A stretch of 9,334 nucleotides of DNA from Paracoccaceae bacterium (lineage in GTDB: Bacteria; Pseudomonadota; Alphaproteobacteria; Rhodobacterales; Rhodobacteraceae): contig NVQY01000089.1 of assembly GCA_002400675.1 (NCBI GenBank), forward strand, positions 1 to 9,334, written 5' to 3'. The notes under the pieces were generated by a model. It was not told the origin of the DNA. It saw only the letters and a list, made by a program, of their open reading frames with translations, and searched no databases. This document shows, piece after piece, positions 1 to 6,234 of the stretch (position 1 is the first letter of the stretch; each line of letters opens with the position of its first letter). A program made the position numbers and the translations under genes.

Positions 1-21
1 GAAAACCCAGCCGCTCCTCTC

Positions 22-37
22 AAGCCCCTGAGGGCTT
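22..37 (-). terminator. Possible terminator hairpin after dctM
   Basis: A 6-bp perfect inverted repeat, AAGCCC / GGGCTT, with a 4-base loop lies 13 bp beyond the dctM stop codon. Its position fits the end of the TRAP operon. On the minus strand no run of T follows the stem, so it does not meet the usual definition of an intrinsic terminator. On the plus strand only a short TTTGAT follows. It could be a weak bidirectional terminator or an mRNA 3'-end stabiliser. Confidence 0.35.
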
Positions 38-50
38 TGATCGCACGTCC

Positions 51-1499
51 CTATTTGGCGTAGGCCACAGCTGGCAGCCATGTGGTCAGTTCGGGAATGT
101 AGAACACCAGTATCAGCCCGAGGATTTGCAGCAGCACAAAGGGGATGATGCCCTTATAAATGTGCAACAGGCTGATATCCGGCGGGCAGACCCCCTTGAG
201 GTAAAATAGCGCGAACCCCACAGGTGGCGTCAAAAAGGACGTTTGTAAGGTCACCGCCACCAGAATGGCGAACCATACCACAGAGGGGTTATCCACCACG
301 CCAAAGCCTTCGATGGGCAGGTTCAGCCCGGTGATCACCGGCAACATCAGCGGCATGATGATCAGGGTGATCTCGATCCAGTCCAGCAGGAATCCCAGCA
401 GGAAGATGATGAACAGGATAAAGGCCACAACCATATAGGGGTTGTCGAATGTGCCCAGCACCAGACCTTCGATGATCTCATCGCCACCATACCGACGCAG
501 GATGAACGAAAAGAAGTTGGCGGCCAGAAAGATACCGATGATATAGCCGCCGGTATTGAGCGTCTGGCGCATCACGTCCTTGAACACCTTAAAGTTCAGG
601 TTACGCGCCGCCAAGGCCAGCAGGGTCGCGCCCAAAGCACCAAGGCCGGAGGCCTCTGTCGGGGTGGCAAAGCCGAAAAAGATCGACCCCAGCACCAGCA
701 GGACAAGACCGAAAGGCGGGACAACCGATTTCAACACATCGCCGACAACCGCCCAGCTAACTGGTTCGCGGTCTTTGGGGATTGGCATGTTTTCCGGGCG
801 GATCAGGCCATAGATGACGATGTAGATGATATAAAGCGCGCCCAGCAAAAGCCCTGGAAACAGCGCGCCCATGAACAGATCACCCAGCGAAATCGCCAGT
901 TGGTCCGACATGATCACCAGCATGATCGACGGCGGAATAAGGATGCCCAGCGTACCGGATGCGGCGATAGTGCCGGTGGCAATCGGTTTGGCATAGCCCT
1001 GTTTCATCATGGTCGGGATGCCCATCACCCCCAGCAGCACCACAGAGGCACCAATGACCCCGGTCGAGGCCGCCAGAATGATGCCAATCACCATCACCGT
1101 CAGTGCCAGCCCGCCCTTGAGCGCGCCAAACAGCACCTGCATAGAGACCATCATCTTTTGCGCCACGCCCGATTGATCCAGCATCAGCCCCATGTAGATG
1201 AACATCGGCAGCGCCACGAGGATCGGGTTTTCGATCGTCCCGCCAAAGAACCGGCTGGAGATGGCCAGCAGCTTTTTGTAGGAAATGCCGGTTTGACGGA
1301 AGTGGATGTATTCGTTGATCAGCGCCTTGTTCGGGTCCAGAACAAAGGCCGCCAATATGACAAAGACCAATCCGACCCCAACCAGTGAATAGACCACCGG
1401 AATGCCGCGAAACAGCATGATGATAAAGACGGCGAACATGGCCAGAACCAGCCATTGGTTCAGGTCCATGACCTGCCCCATAAGCGTTAGAATTTGCAT
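51..1499 (-). CDS. dctM: TRAP transporter large permease subunit (DctM/FcbT3 type)
   Basis: This is the large membrane subunit of a tripartite ATP-independent periplasmic transporter. It forms the sodium-driven transport channel in the inner membrane and receives substrate from the binding protein DctP. The 482-residue product is almost entirely hydrophobic segments. It carries stretches typical of the family: a glycine-rich segment ending in LGILIPPS (about 183-191), GFATPTEASGLGALGA (276-291), LDWIEITLIIMPLMLPV (372-388) and LQTSFLTPPVGFALFYLKG (418-436). The length is somewhat above the usual 425-440 residues, which fits the branch known from mannitol/chloroaromatic transporters (FcbT3-like). 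The ATG at 1499 has a GGAGG motif 7 bases upstream, inside the end of dctQ, and only 3 bp separate the two genes. Translation is therefore probably coupled, and the gene is the last of dctPQM. The family call is secure; the substrate cannot be told from this subunit. Confidence 0.96.
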   Translation of the reverse strand: MQILTLMGQVMDLNQWLVLAMFAVFIIMLFRGIPVVYSLVGVGLVFVILAAFVLDPNKALINEYIHFRQTGISYKKLLAISSRFFGGTIENPILVALPMFIYMGLMLDQSGVAQKMMVSMQVLFGALKGGLALTVMVIGIILAASTGVIGASVVLLGVMGIPTMMKQGYAKPIATGTIAASGTLGILIPPSIMLVIMSDQLAISLGDLFMGALFPGLLLGALYIIYIVIYGLIRPENMPIPKDREPVSWAVVGDVLKSVVPPFGLVLLVLGSIFFGFATPTEASGLGALGATLLALAARNLNFKVFKDVMRQTLNTGGYIIGIFLAANFFSFILRRYGGDEIIEGLVLGTFDNPYMVVAFILFIIFLLGFLLDWIEITLIIMPLMLPVITGLNLPIEGFGVVDNPSVVWFAILVAVTLQTSFLTPPVGFALFYLKGVCPPDISLLHIYKGIIPFVLLQILGLILVFYIPELTTWLPAVAYAK

Positions 1500-1502
1500 G
1501 GA

Positions 1503-2288
1503 TCAGCCCTCCGGGCGGGTGCGCCGGCGGGCGGCAATATAGCTAACAACAAGTAACAGAGCGACAATCGCGACACCGATCCACATAGCATTGTCCAACA
1601 ATGGTTCGCGGGCGATTTTCCGTATTTTCAGCTCTGGTTGGGTGAAACGGACGTACCACCACAAGGCATAGTTTGCGCTGCGATAGGCGGCAAAAAGAAA
1701 GGCTGGCAACCCCGCCACAAGAATGCCGAACAGGGTCGGCGGTCTAAGCACGGACAAGAACCGGGTCATTGCTGTCAGCGTCGCCAGAATGGCCACGACG
1801 AACAGAACCGGCATCGACACTTTCAGCATCCACAACCCCTGTAACCCGGTCGGGCTGTCAGAGGATTCGCGCACGATGAACGACGCCCAGGAATAATGCA
1901 GCAGCACATCGAACATCAGCGCAAGGAACGGCAACAACAACCACCCAAGGCCGAACAATTCGATTTTGGCCTGCTTTTCGCGGGAAAAGCTGGCGTGAAA
2001 GATATCAACCCTGACGTGGGAATTGGTGGTGATCGCATAGGCAAAGCCGATCATCATGGCGACGCCGTATAGCCACCATTGCAGATCATCAAGCCAGGCC
2101 TGATTGTTGCCCATTTTGCGAATGACAACCTGCGTAACAATGGCCACCATCAAAATCGGGAACAGCCAGGCAAACACATTGCCCACCATCACCACGATGC
2201 GGTCGCCCCACAGGTGCTCTTTCCGGTTAATCTCTCCCGGATCGGCGATCTTGACCACCTCCTCCAGGCTCGGCATTGTGCCCGACAT
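1503..2288 (-). CDS. dctQ: TRAP transporter small permease subunit (DctQ/FcbT2 type), extended
   Basis: This is the small membrane subunit of the TRAP transporter, which pairs with DctM in the inner membrane. At 261 residues it is longer than the usual DctQ of about 160-200 residues with four membrane helices. I see four hydrophobic segments at the expected places (about 31-55, 71-88, 110-130 and 151-172). The family motif HVRVDIF is at 91-97, after the second segment. Two further hydrophobic segments follow (about 185-202 and 234-252), then a basic C-terminus (ARRRTR). The N-terminus is an acidic, soluble stretch of about 28 residues. The ATG at 2288 is preceded by GGAGG with 6-base spacing. 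The gene lies 70 bp after dctP, across a hairpin, and 3 bp before dctM. Larger DctQ proteins occur in the mannitol/chloroaromatic branch, so the extension may be a subfamily trait rather than unique. Confidence 0.93.
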   Translation of the reverse strand: MSGTMPSLEEVVKIADPGEINRKEHLWGDRIVVMVGNVFAWLFPILMVAIVTQVVIRKMGNNQAWLDDLQWWLYGVAMMIGFAYAITTNSHVRVDIFHASFSREKQAKIELFGLGWLLLPFLALMFDVLLHYSWASFIVRESSDSPTGLQGLWMLKVSMPVLFVVAILATLTAMTRFLSVLRPPTLFGILVAGLPAFLFAAYRSANYALWWYVRFTQPELKIRKIAREPLLDNAMWIGVAIVALLLVVSYIAARRRTRPEG

Positions 2289-2311
2289 TCTTTACCTCCC
2301 CGAAATAGACG

Positions 2312-2340
2312 CATGGCGGCCGGATAAACCAGCCGCCATG
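2312..2340 (-). promoter_or_regulatory. Intercistronic hairpin between dctP and dctQ
   Basis: A perfect 9-bp inverted repeat, CATGGCGGC / GCCGCCATG, with an 11-base loop lies between the dctP stop (2359) and the dctQ ribosome site (near 2295-2299). In the minus-strand transcript no T run follows the stem, so full termination is not expected. Such hairpins after a binding-protein gene commonly protect the 3' end of the upstream message or stop part of the transcripts, giving more binding protein than permease. That role is inferred. On the plus strand the stem is followed by a T-rich stretch (TCTTTGTTTTTT), so it could also end transcripts coming from the other side. Confidence 0.6.
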
Positions 2341-2358
2341 TCTTTGTTTTTTATGTGT

Positions 2359-3402
2359 TTACCGGTTACGGTCCATATACGCGGCCTGCGACCAGACCTT
2401 GTAACCCTTGCGGTATTCAGACAGATCGGCCCAAACTTCCTTGAAGAACGGATCTTCGGCTTCCAGTTCGGTAACAACTTCGTTCCAGGCACCTTCAAAC
2501 GCGTCCAACATCTCTGGCGACCACTGTTTCTGGATGACACCGTTTTCTTCGGTGTTGGTGATCATCGCCTGATAGTTGGTTGCTTCGCCTTCGGCCAAAG
2601 TGGTGGCAAATGTGGCCAGGCAGGTGGTTTCGATCTGCGCCTGTGCGGTTTCGCTCAGGTCTTCCCAGACGTCGCCGTTGATCAGCAATTCGAACAGGGT
2701 CGCAGGCTGATGCCAACCGGGGAAGTAGTTGTATTTGGCGATCTTGTAGAAGCCAAGACGCGCATCAATCCGCGGCATCGAGAATTCAGTCGCGTCAATC
2801 GCGCCACGCTCAAGCGCCGGGAAGATGTCACCACCGGCCAGCAGCGACGTGGATACGCCCAGCTTTTCCATCGCCTTGGCACCAAGACCAAAGAAGCGCA
2901 TGTTCAGGCCCTGAAGATCTTCGACCGAGTTGATCTCTTTCTTGAACCAGCCCGACGTTTCCGGCGCGATCACACCACACGGCAGGGTTTTGACGTTATA
3001 GCCGGCGTCGTCATACATCCGCTGCCAAAGCTTGGCACCGTTGCCATAAAGGATCCAGCCCATGAATTCGCCCGCTTCGGGACCAAATGGCACGGCCGAA
3101 AAGATCGACGCGGCGGGCAGTTTGCCCTGCCAGTAGCCGGTAGCGGCAAAGGCGGCGTCAACTGATCCGTTGGCCACGGCGTCAAGCGCCTCGAAGGTCG
3201 GGACCAGCTTGCCGGGATCGTAATGCACAAATTCGACCTCGTTAGAGATCAGGTTGACCCGCTCGACGAATTCAACGCCTGCGGTGCCGAGGATCGGCAG
3301 GTTTTTCCCAAAGGCGGCGGTCATTTCGATGGTGACCTGTGCCGACGCGGCACCGCTCATCAGTGCAATTCCGGCGACTGCCGAAAGTAGTGTGGTTTTC
3401 AT
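2359..3402 (-). CDS. dctP: TRAP transporter periplasmic substrate-binding protein (DctP, keto-acid/mannitol/chloroaromatic branch)
   Basis: This is the periplasmic binding protein that captures the substrate and delivers it to DctQM. The 347-residue product starts with a clear Sec signal peptide: basic start MKTT, a hydrophobic core, and an ASA site with cleavage expected after residue 21. The mature protein resembles the TakP-like branch (2-oxo acid, mannitol and chloroaromatic carriers). Features include PETSGWFKKEI (147-157), a region with the conserved carboxylate-binding arginine in LNMRFFGLGAKAMEKLG (R169), ALERGAIDATEF (196-207), and GFYKIAKYNYFPGWHQP (217-233). The single R169 in this context suggests a substrate with a carboxylate. 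Two cysteines are present, C142 and C261; a disulfide is possible but not shown. The ATG at 3402 has a very strong GGGAGG site 5 bases upstream, which fits a highly expressed first gene of dctPQM. The exact substrate is unknown. Confidence 0.95.
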   Translation of the reverse strand: MKTTLLSAVAGIALMSGAASAQVTIEMTAAFGKNLPILGTAGVEFVERVNLISNEVEFVHYDPGKLVPTFEALDAVANGSVDAAFAATGYWQGKLPAASIFSAVPFGPEAGEFMGWILYGNGAKLWQRMYDDAGYNVKTLPCGVIAPETSGWFKKEINSVEDLQGLNMRFFGLGAKAMEKLGVSTSLLAGGDIFPALERGAIDATEFSMPRIDARLGFYKIAKYNYFPGWHQPATLFELLINGDVWEDLSETAQAQIETTCLATFATTLAEGEATNYQAMITNTEENGVIQKQWSPEMLDAFEGAWNEVVTELEAEDPFFKEVWADLSEYRKGYKVWSQAAYMDRNR

Positions 3403-3469
3403 GTTTTCCTCCCATGAACGTTAACCGGCCCAAGGACCGGACATTGCGGCGGCTTGTGCCACCTGCGAA

Positions 3470-3490
3470 TTGGTAATGTTTTCTTACCAA
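3470..3490. promoter_or_regulatory. Palindromic putative operator before dctP
   Basis: Perfect 7-base arms, TTGGTAA (3470-3476) and TTACCAA (3484-3490), flank a 7-base spacer about 70 bp upstream of the dctP start. The TTGGT...ACCAA arms resemble sites bound by dimeric repressors such as the FadR branch of the GntR family, though those sites usually have a shorter spacer. The position, next to or overlapping a plausible -10 region, suits repression of the transporter genes. No regulator gene of that type is in the window, so the cognate protein is unknown. Confidence 0.5.
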
Positions 3491-3651
3491 ATACTATTTG
3501 CCGCCCCAAAGCAAGCCCCGCACCGCGACCAGAGGTCACGCGCCTTAACTTATTAGCCGCCTCGGGTGTGGCTTGACCAAAATCACCGCGGCTACAGGTT
3601 CTGTGGCCGGGCGAATCAATCTGATATGGATGTTTGGTATTTTCCCCCTGT

Positions 3652-3707
3652 GACAAATGAAAAGATACTTGGTTCGGGCGATTTTCCCAACCAAAAATTC
3701 ATTTGTC
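3652..3707. repeat. Nested inverted repeat (large imperfect palindrome)
   Basis: Outer arms GACAAATGAA (3652-3661) and TTCATTTGTC (3698-3707) match perfectly over 10 bp. Inside them lies a second inverted repeat, TTGGTT (3669-3674) and AACCAA (3689-3694). If one C is bulged, this extends by GGG/CCC (3676-3678, 3686-3688) around a 7-base loop. The whole can fold as a long two-part stem-loop 39 bp after the glycosyltransferase stop codon. No T run follows on the minus strand, so it is not a classic terminator. It may be an operator array, a 3'-end processing structure, or the relic of a small palindromic repeat element. Confidence 0.6.
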
Positions 3708-3745
3708 CACATATGGATGCCACGTTCGGTGCGGATGTTGCCCGG

Positions 3746-6004
3746 TCAGGACCCCGCCTGTTCTTTTGGCACGGTGAATACATAGGTGTCGGGCATGTCG
3801 TCGGGGGGAAAGTCGTCGGGGATGCATTCCGGGCCGGCCAGAAACACCGAGGACCCGAAATGCAGGTGCAACCGCGACAACCGGCGCAGACGCTCGCCGG
3901 TCAAATCGGCAAAAAACGCGCTGTATTGGTCGGTTTGTTTCAATTCATCAATGCGTTGGCGGTGACGCGCCACGCTATGGGCATGGGCCGCGGCAATGTC
4001 GGGATCTGCCAGCAGCGCATCATATTCGGCCCGTAACGCCGGTAGCATCCGTTGAATCGAATCATCGCTTTCGGCGTTGTTGTTCATGCGAAACCAATAG
4101 GCCAGCCCCTGATCACGATCCACATGGTTGACCCGGCCCCGGTCGCGTTTGACCAGAAAACTTTCCGCCGAGCGCAGCGCGTAATGGTTCAGCGTCACCA
4201 GATCATACCCCACCGTACGCGACGTGGATCGCCACGCGTTGCGGTATTCCTTTTTCGGCATCGCCTGCCCCGAGCCGTTGACCCACGCCACCTGATCGAC
4301 AAGCTGCGGCTTTAGCCCTTTGGGGCGGTGCACGCCCATCTTTTTGAACAGGCCTATATTGCGAAACAGGGTCTTGAACCCCCAGGCCTGATGCGGCTTG
4401 CGGGTCATCCTGGGGGCGCATTCGATGAAATCTTTGGTGATCAGCCCATCTTTGAAATCTTCCACATCGCCATTGCCAAACAGCCGCCATGTCATTGAAA
4501 TCATGTTGGCATCCGGCACGGCAGCAAACAGCGCGGCTAATGTGCCGTCGCCCACATGAATGTTTATGAACTCGTCCACATCCATGCAGATCAGCCATCC
4601 GGCCTTTTTGATCATCGGTTCTTTCTCGGACGCGGCCAGCGCGGCGTGCTGTGGTTTCAGGCCGGTTTTCTGGAACGGGTTGTCGCGGTGCTGCACAAAC
4701 CCCTTGGACTGGAGCAGGTCCAGCATGGTGTCGGTGCCGTCGTCGCAATCATTGGTGTAGACCAGAAAATCATCGACACCGATGGCCCGGTGATAGGCCA
4801 GCCATTCGAGGATAAACGGGCCTTCGTTTTTCATGGTGGTGACGATGGCAACCCGGTCATTGGTGGCGTGCTGACCGGCGACCTCGGGCATACGCAGCGG
4901 TTTGTGGTTCAGGTGGCGCGCCAGCCGCAAAAGGGCCTCGTCTTCGATCAGGCTGGATTTAGGGACAATTTTCGAAATCTTGTCGATGTCTTTGCCGTCG
5001 GCGCGATGGCGCAGGGCCATGCAGCGGAAAAACCGCACATCCTTGTCGGCGGCAGTAACGTTGGGCAGGCGCACCAGCCGCCAAGTGACGCCGCTGGGCA
5101 GCCGGTCGGGGGCGACGCACCAACGGCCATGCAGGTCGGCATTGTCGAACTGACGGCAGATATGATCGCCAAACCGCGCCGGTTTGTTCTTGCGGATCGA
5201 CCACGGATACACCCGCTGGCCCATCAGACGCACCAACCCCTGCGGCGCGGCCACGGCCTGATCGAACACGTTTGGCCCGTCGGATTTGGGCAGGATGTCA
5301 TTCATATCAAGGTTCATCACCGCGCGCGCCTGCCCCATGAACCGCCAGCGCAGCAGTTCATACAGGCCAAGCGCCCCCAGCGGAGATTTCCACGGGTCCG
5401 GGTCGGGCAGCGACATGCGGTCCTTGCCCGGCGCGTCGGGGGCGTTGATCGGGTGGGATTCGGGGCCGGTGTCCGGTTTGCCCAAGGGCACGGACGAGGC
5501 CAGCACAACAATCGACAGTTTGCGATCGCCGCCTTTTTTCAACCGCTTGGCCAGATCATCGGCAAAGGTCCGGGTCTGGTCCGGGTGACCACGATCAACG
5601 ATCACCGCCGCTTGCAGATTTTGGGTTTTACGATGCCACGACAGCCAGTCACACACCGCATCCAGCGATTCATCGTTGCGCACGACAATCGCGCTGTTGA
5701 GACCGGCGAATAGTTCTGGTTCGGGAACTGTTGGCGTGATTTCCAGCGGATCAGCGTCGCGTAGCGGTAGGGTGACGGGGCCGGTTTCAGGTCGCACGCA
5801 GGTAATGATCAAACCGCCACCAACGCTGCGCTGTTCCGGGGCACCGGGGATTGCGGCAAGGTCGATCTGTTCCGGCAAGACCGATGGGGCAAAATAGAAC
5901 TGCGCCAGAGGCTGGCCTTTGCCGCCGGTCTTTAGCGCCAGACAATCCAGCACCAGCCGGTTATCCGCGTCATCAGCGCCCAGATGGCGCAGAACCACGC
6001 TCAT
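3746..6004 (-). CDS. Large family-2-type glycosyltransferase with a degenerate N-terminal copy
   Basis: The product is 752 residues from the ATG at 6004. The C-terminal half (about 384-620) is a GT-A fold transferase of the Glyco_tranf_2_4 type. It has AIVTTMKNEGPFILEWLAYH (386-405) as its nucleotide-sugar start, followed by LVYTNDCDDGT (414-424), and the metal-binding DxD in MDVDEF (D475, D477). Such enzymes add sugars to polysaccharides or other surface glycans; acceptor and donor are unknown. The N-terminal part (about 104-340) has a related layout, AIVVRNDESLDAVCDWLSWH (105-124) and LDMND (232-236), but lacks the NEG motif and an exact DxD, so it looks like a decayed duplicate. No signal peptide or membrane helix is seen, so it is probably cytosolic. 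An in-frame TTG lies at 6019, but ATG 6004 has a better ribosome site. No other glycan genes adjoin it, and it appears to be transcribed alone. Confidence 0.85.
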   Translation of the reverse strand: MSVVLRHLGADDADNRLVLDCLALKTGGKGQPLAQFYFAPSVLPEQIDLAAIPGAPEQRSVGGGLIITCVRPETGPVTLPLRDADPLEITPTVPEPELFAGLNSAIVVRNDESLDAVCDWLSWHRKTQNLQAAVIVDRGHPDQTRTFADDLAKRLKKGGDRKLSIVVLASSVPLGKPDTGPESHPINAPDAPGKDRMSLPDPDPWKSPLGALGLYELLRWRFMGQARAVMNLDMNDILPKSDGPNVFDQAVAAPQGLVRLMGQRVYPWSIRKNKPARFGDHICRQFDNADLHGRWCVAPDRLPSGVTWRLVRLPNVTAADKDVRFFRCMALRHRADGKDIDKISKIVPKSSLIEDEALLRLARHLNHKPLRMPEVAGQHATNDRVAIVTTMKNEGPFILEWLAYHRAIGVDDFLVYTNDCDDGTDTMLDLLQSKGFVQHRDNPFQKTGLKPQHAALAASEKEPMIKKAGWLICMDVDEFINIHVGDGTLAALFAAVPDANMISMTWRLFGNGDVEDFKDGLITKDFIECAPRMTRKPHQAWGFKTLFRNIGLFKKMGVHRPKGLKPQLVDQVAWVNGSGQAMPKKEYRNAWRSTSRTVGYDLVTLNHYALRSAESFLVKRDRGRVNHVDRDQGLAYWFRMNNNAESDDSIQRMLPALRAEYDALLADPDIAAAHAHSVARHRQRIDELKQTDQYSAFFADLTGERLRRLSRLHLHFGSSVFLAGPECIPDDFPPDDMPDTYVFTVPKEQAGS

Positions 6005-6010
6005 GCCGGG

Positions 6011-6015
6011 CACCT
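6011..6015 (-). promoter_or_regulatory. Ribosome binding site selecting ATG 6004
   Basis: AGGTG on the minus strand lies 6 bases before the ATG at 6004, a normal spacing. The alternative in-frame TTG at 6019 has only a weak AGGC upstream and would add five residues (MQVPG). I therefore prefer the ATG as the glycosyltransferase start. Confidence 0.55.
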
Positions 6016-6234
6016 GCAAATGTGTCGCCTAAAGACGATAAGACCCTGCGCCCGCGCCACCGCGCCACATCGTTGCACTATTGTCCTGACCAAACCCTGC
6101 CATCCTGTTACTTGCACACTGCCCATGTTCGCCTTGCGGATCGTTTGTCGCCGCTTGGGGCGATATTGTTGTTTTTCGCCCGGCTTACCGTCTCTTTATC
6201 AGCGAAGTTGCGCAATTTCACTTAATTTCTGACC

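Larger units (their letters stand above)
3403..3745 (-). promoter_or_regulatory. Intergenic control region upstream of the TRAP operon
   Basis: This 343-bp gap lies between the end of the glycosyltransferase and dctP and holds no convincing gene. It must contain the dctPQM promoter and the 3' end of the glycosyltransferase transcript. What can be seen: a palindrome at 3470-3490, a nested inverted repeat at 3652-3707, direct repeats of ATATGGATG (3624-3632 and 3711-3719) and of ATTTTCCC (3639-3646 and 3681-3688), an isolated TTGGTA half-site at 3635-3640, and a short imperfect hairpin in the leader (about 3425-3440). The DNA is more A/T-rich than the neighbouring genes. I could not fix a -35/-10 pair. 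A TAGTAT sequence just upstream of the 3470-3490 palindrome on the minus strand is a candidate -10, but its -35 partner is poor. Confidence 0.6.

Noticed and set aside
3441..3458. Possible sigma-54 promoter before dctP (TGGCAC on the minus strand followed by GCCGCA)
   Set aside because: The downstream GC is one base too far from the GG for the strict -24/-12 spacing, and the TTGC element is missing.
3399..3656. 85-codon open frame in the dctP upstream region on the minus strand
   Set aside because: No recognisable product; it overlaps the palindromes, the dctP ribosome site and the dctP start, and its composition looks non-coding.
6017..6019. TTG as the start codon of the glycosyltransferase
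   Set aside because: The ATG fifteen bases later has a better-spaced AGGTG site, and the five extra residues add nothing recognisable.
6205..6218. Near-palindrome AAGTTGCGCAATTT after the histidine kinase as a terminator or operator
   Set aside because: The stem has no room for a loop and no T run follows. An 8-bp core palindrome alone is weak evidence. I see nothing else definite in 6020-6234.
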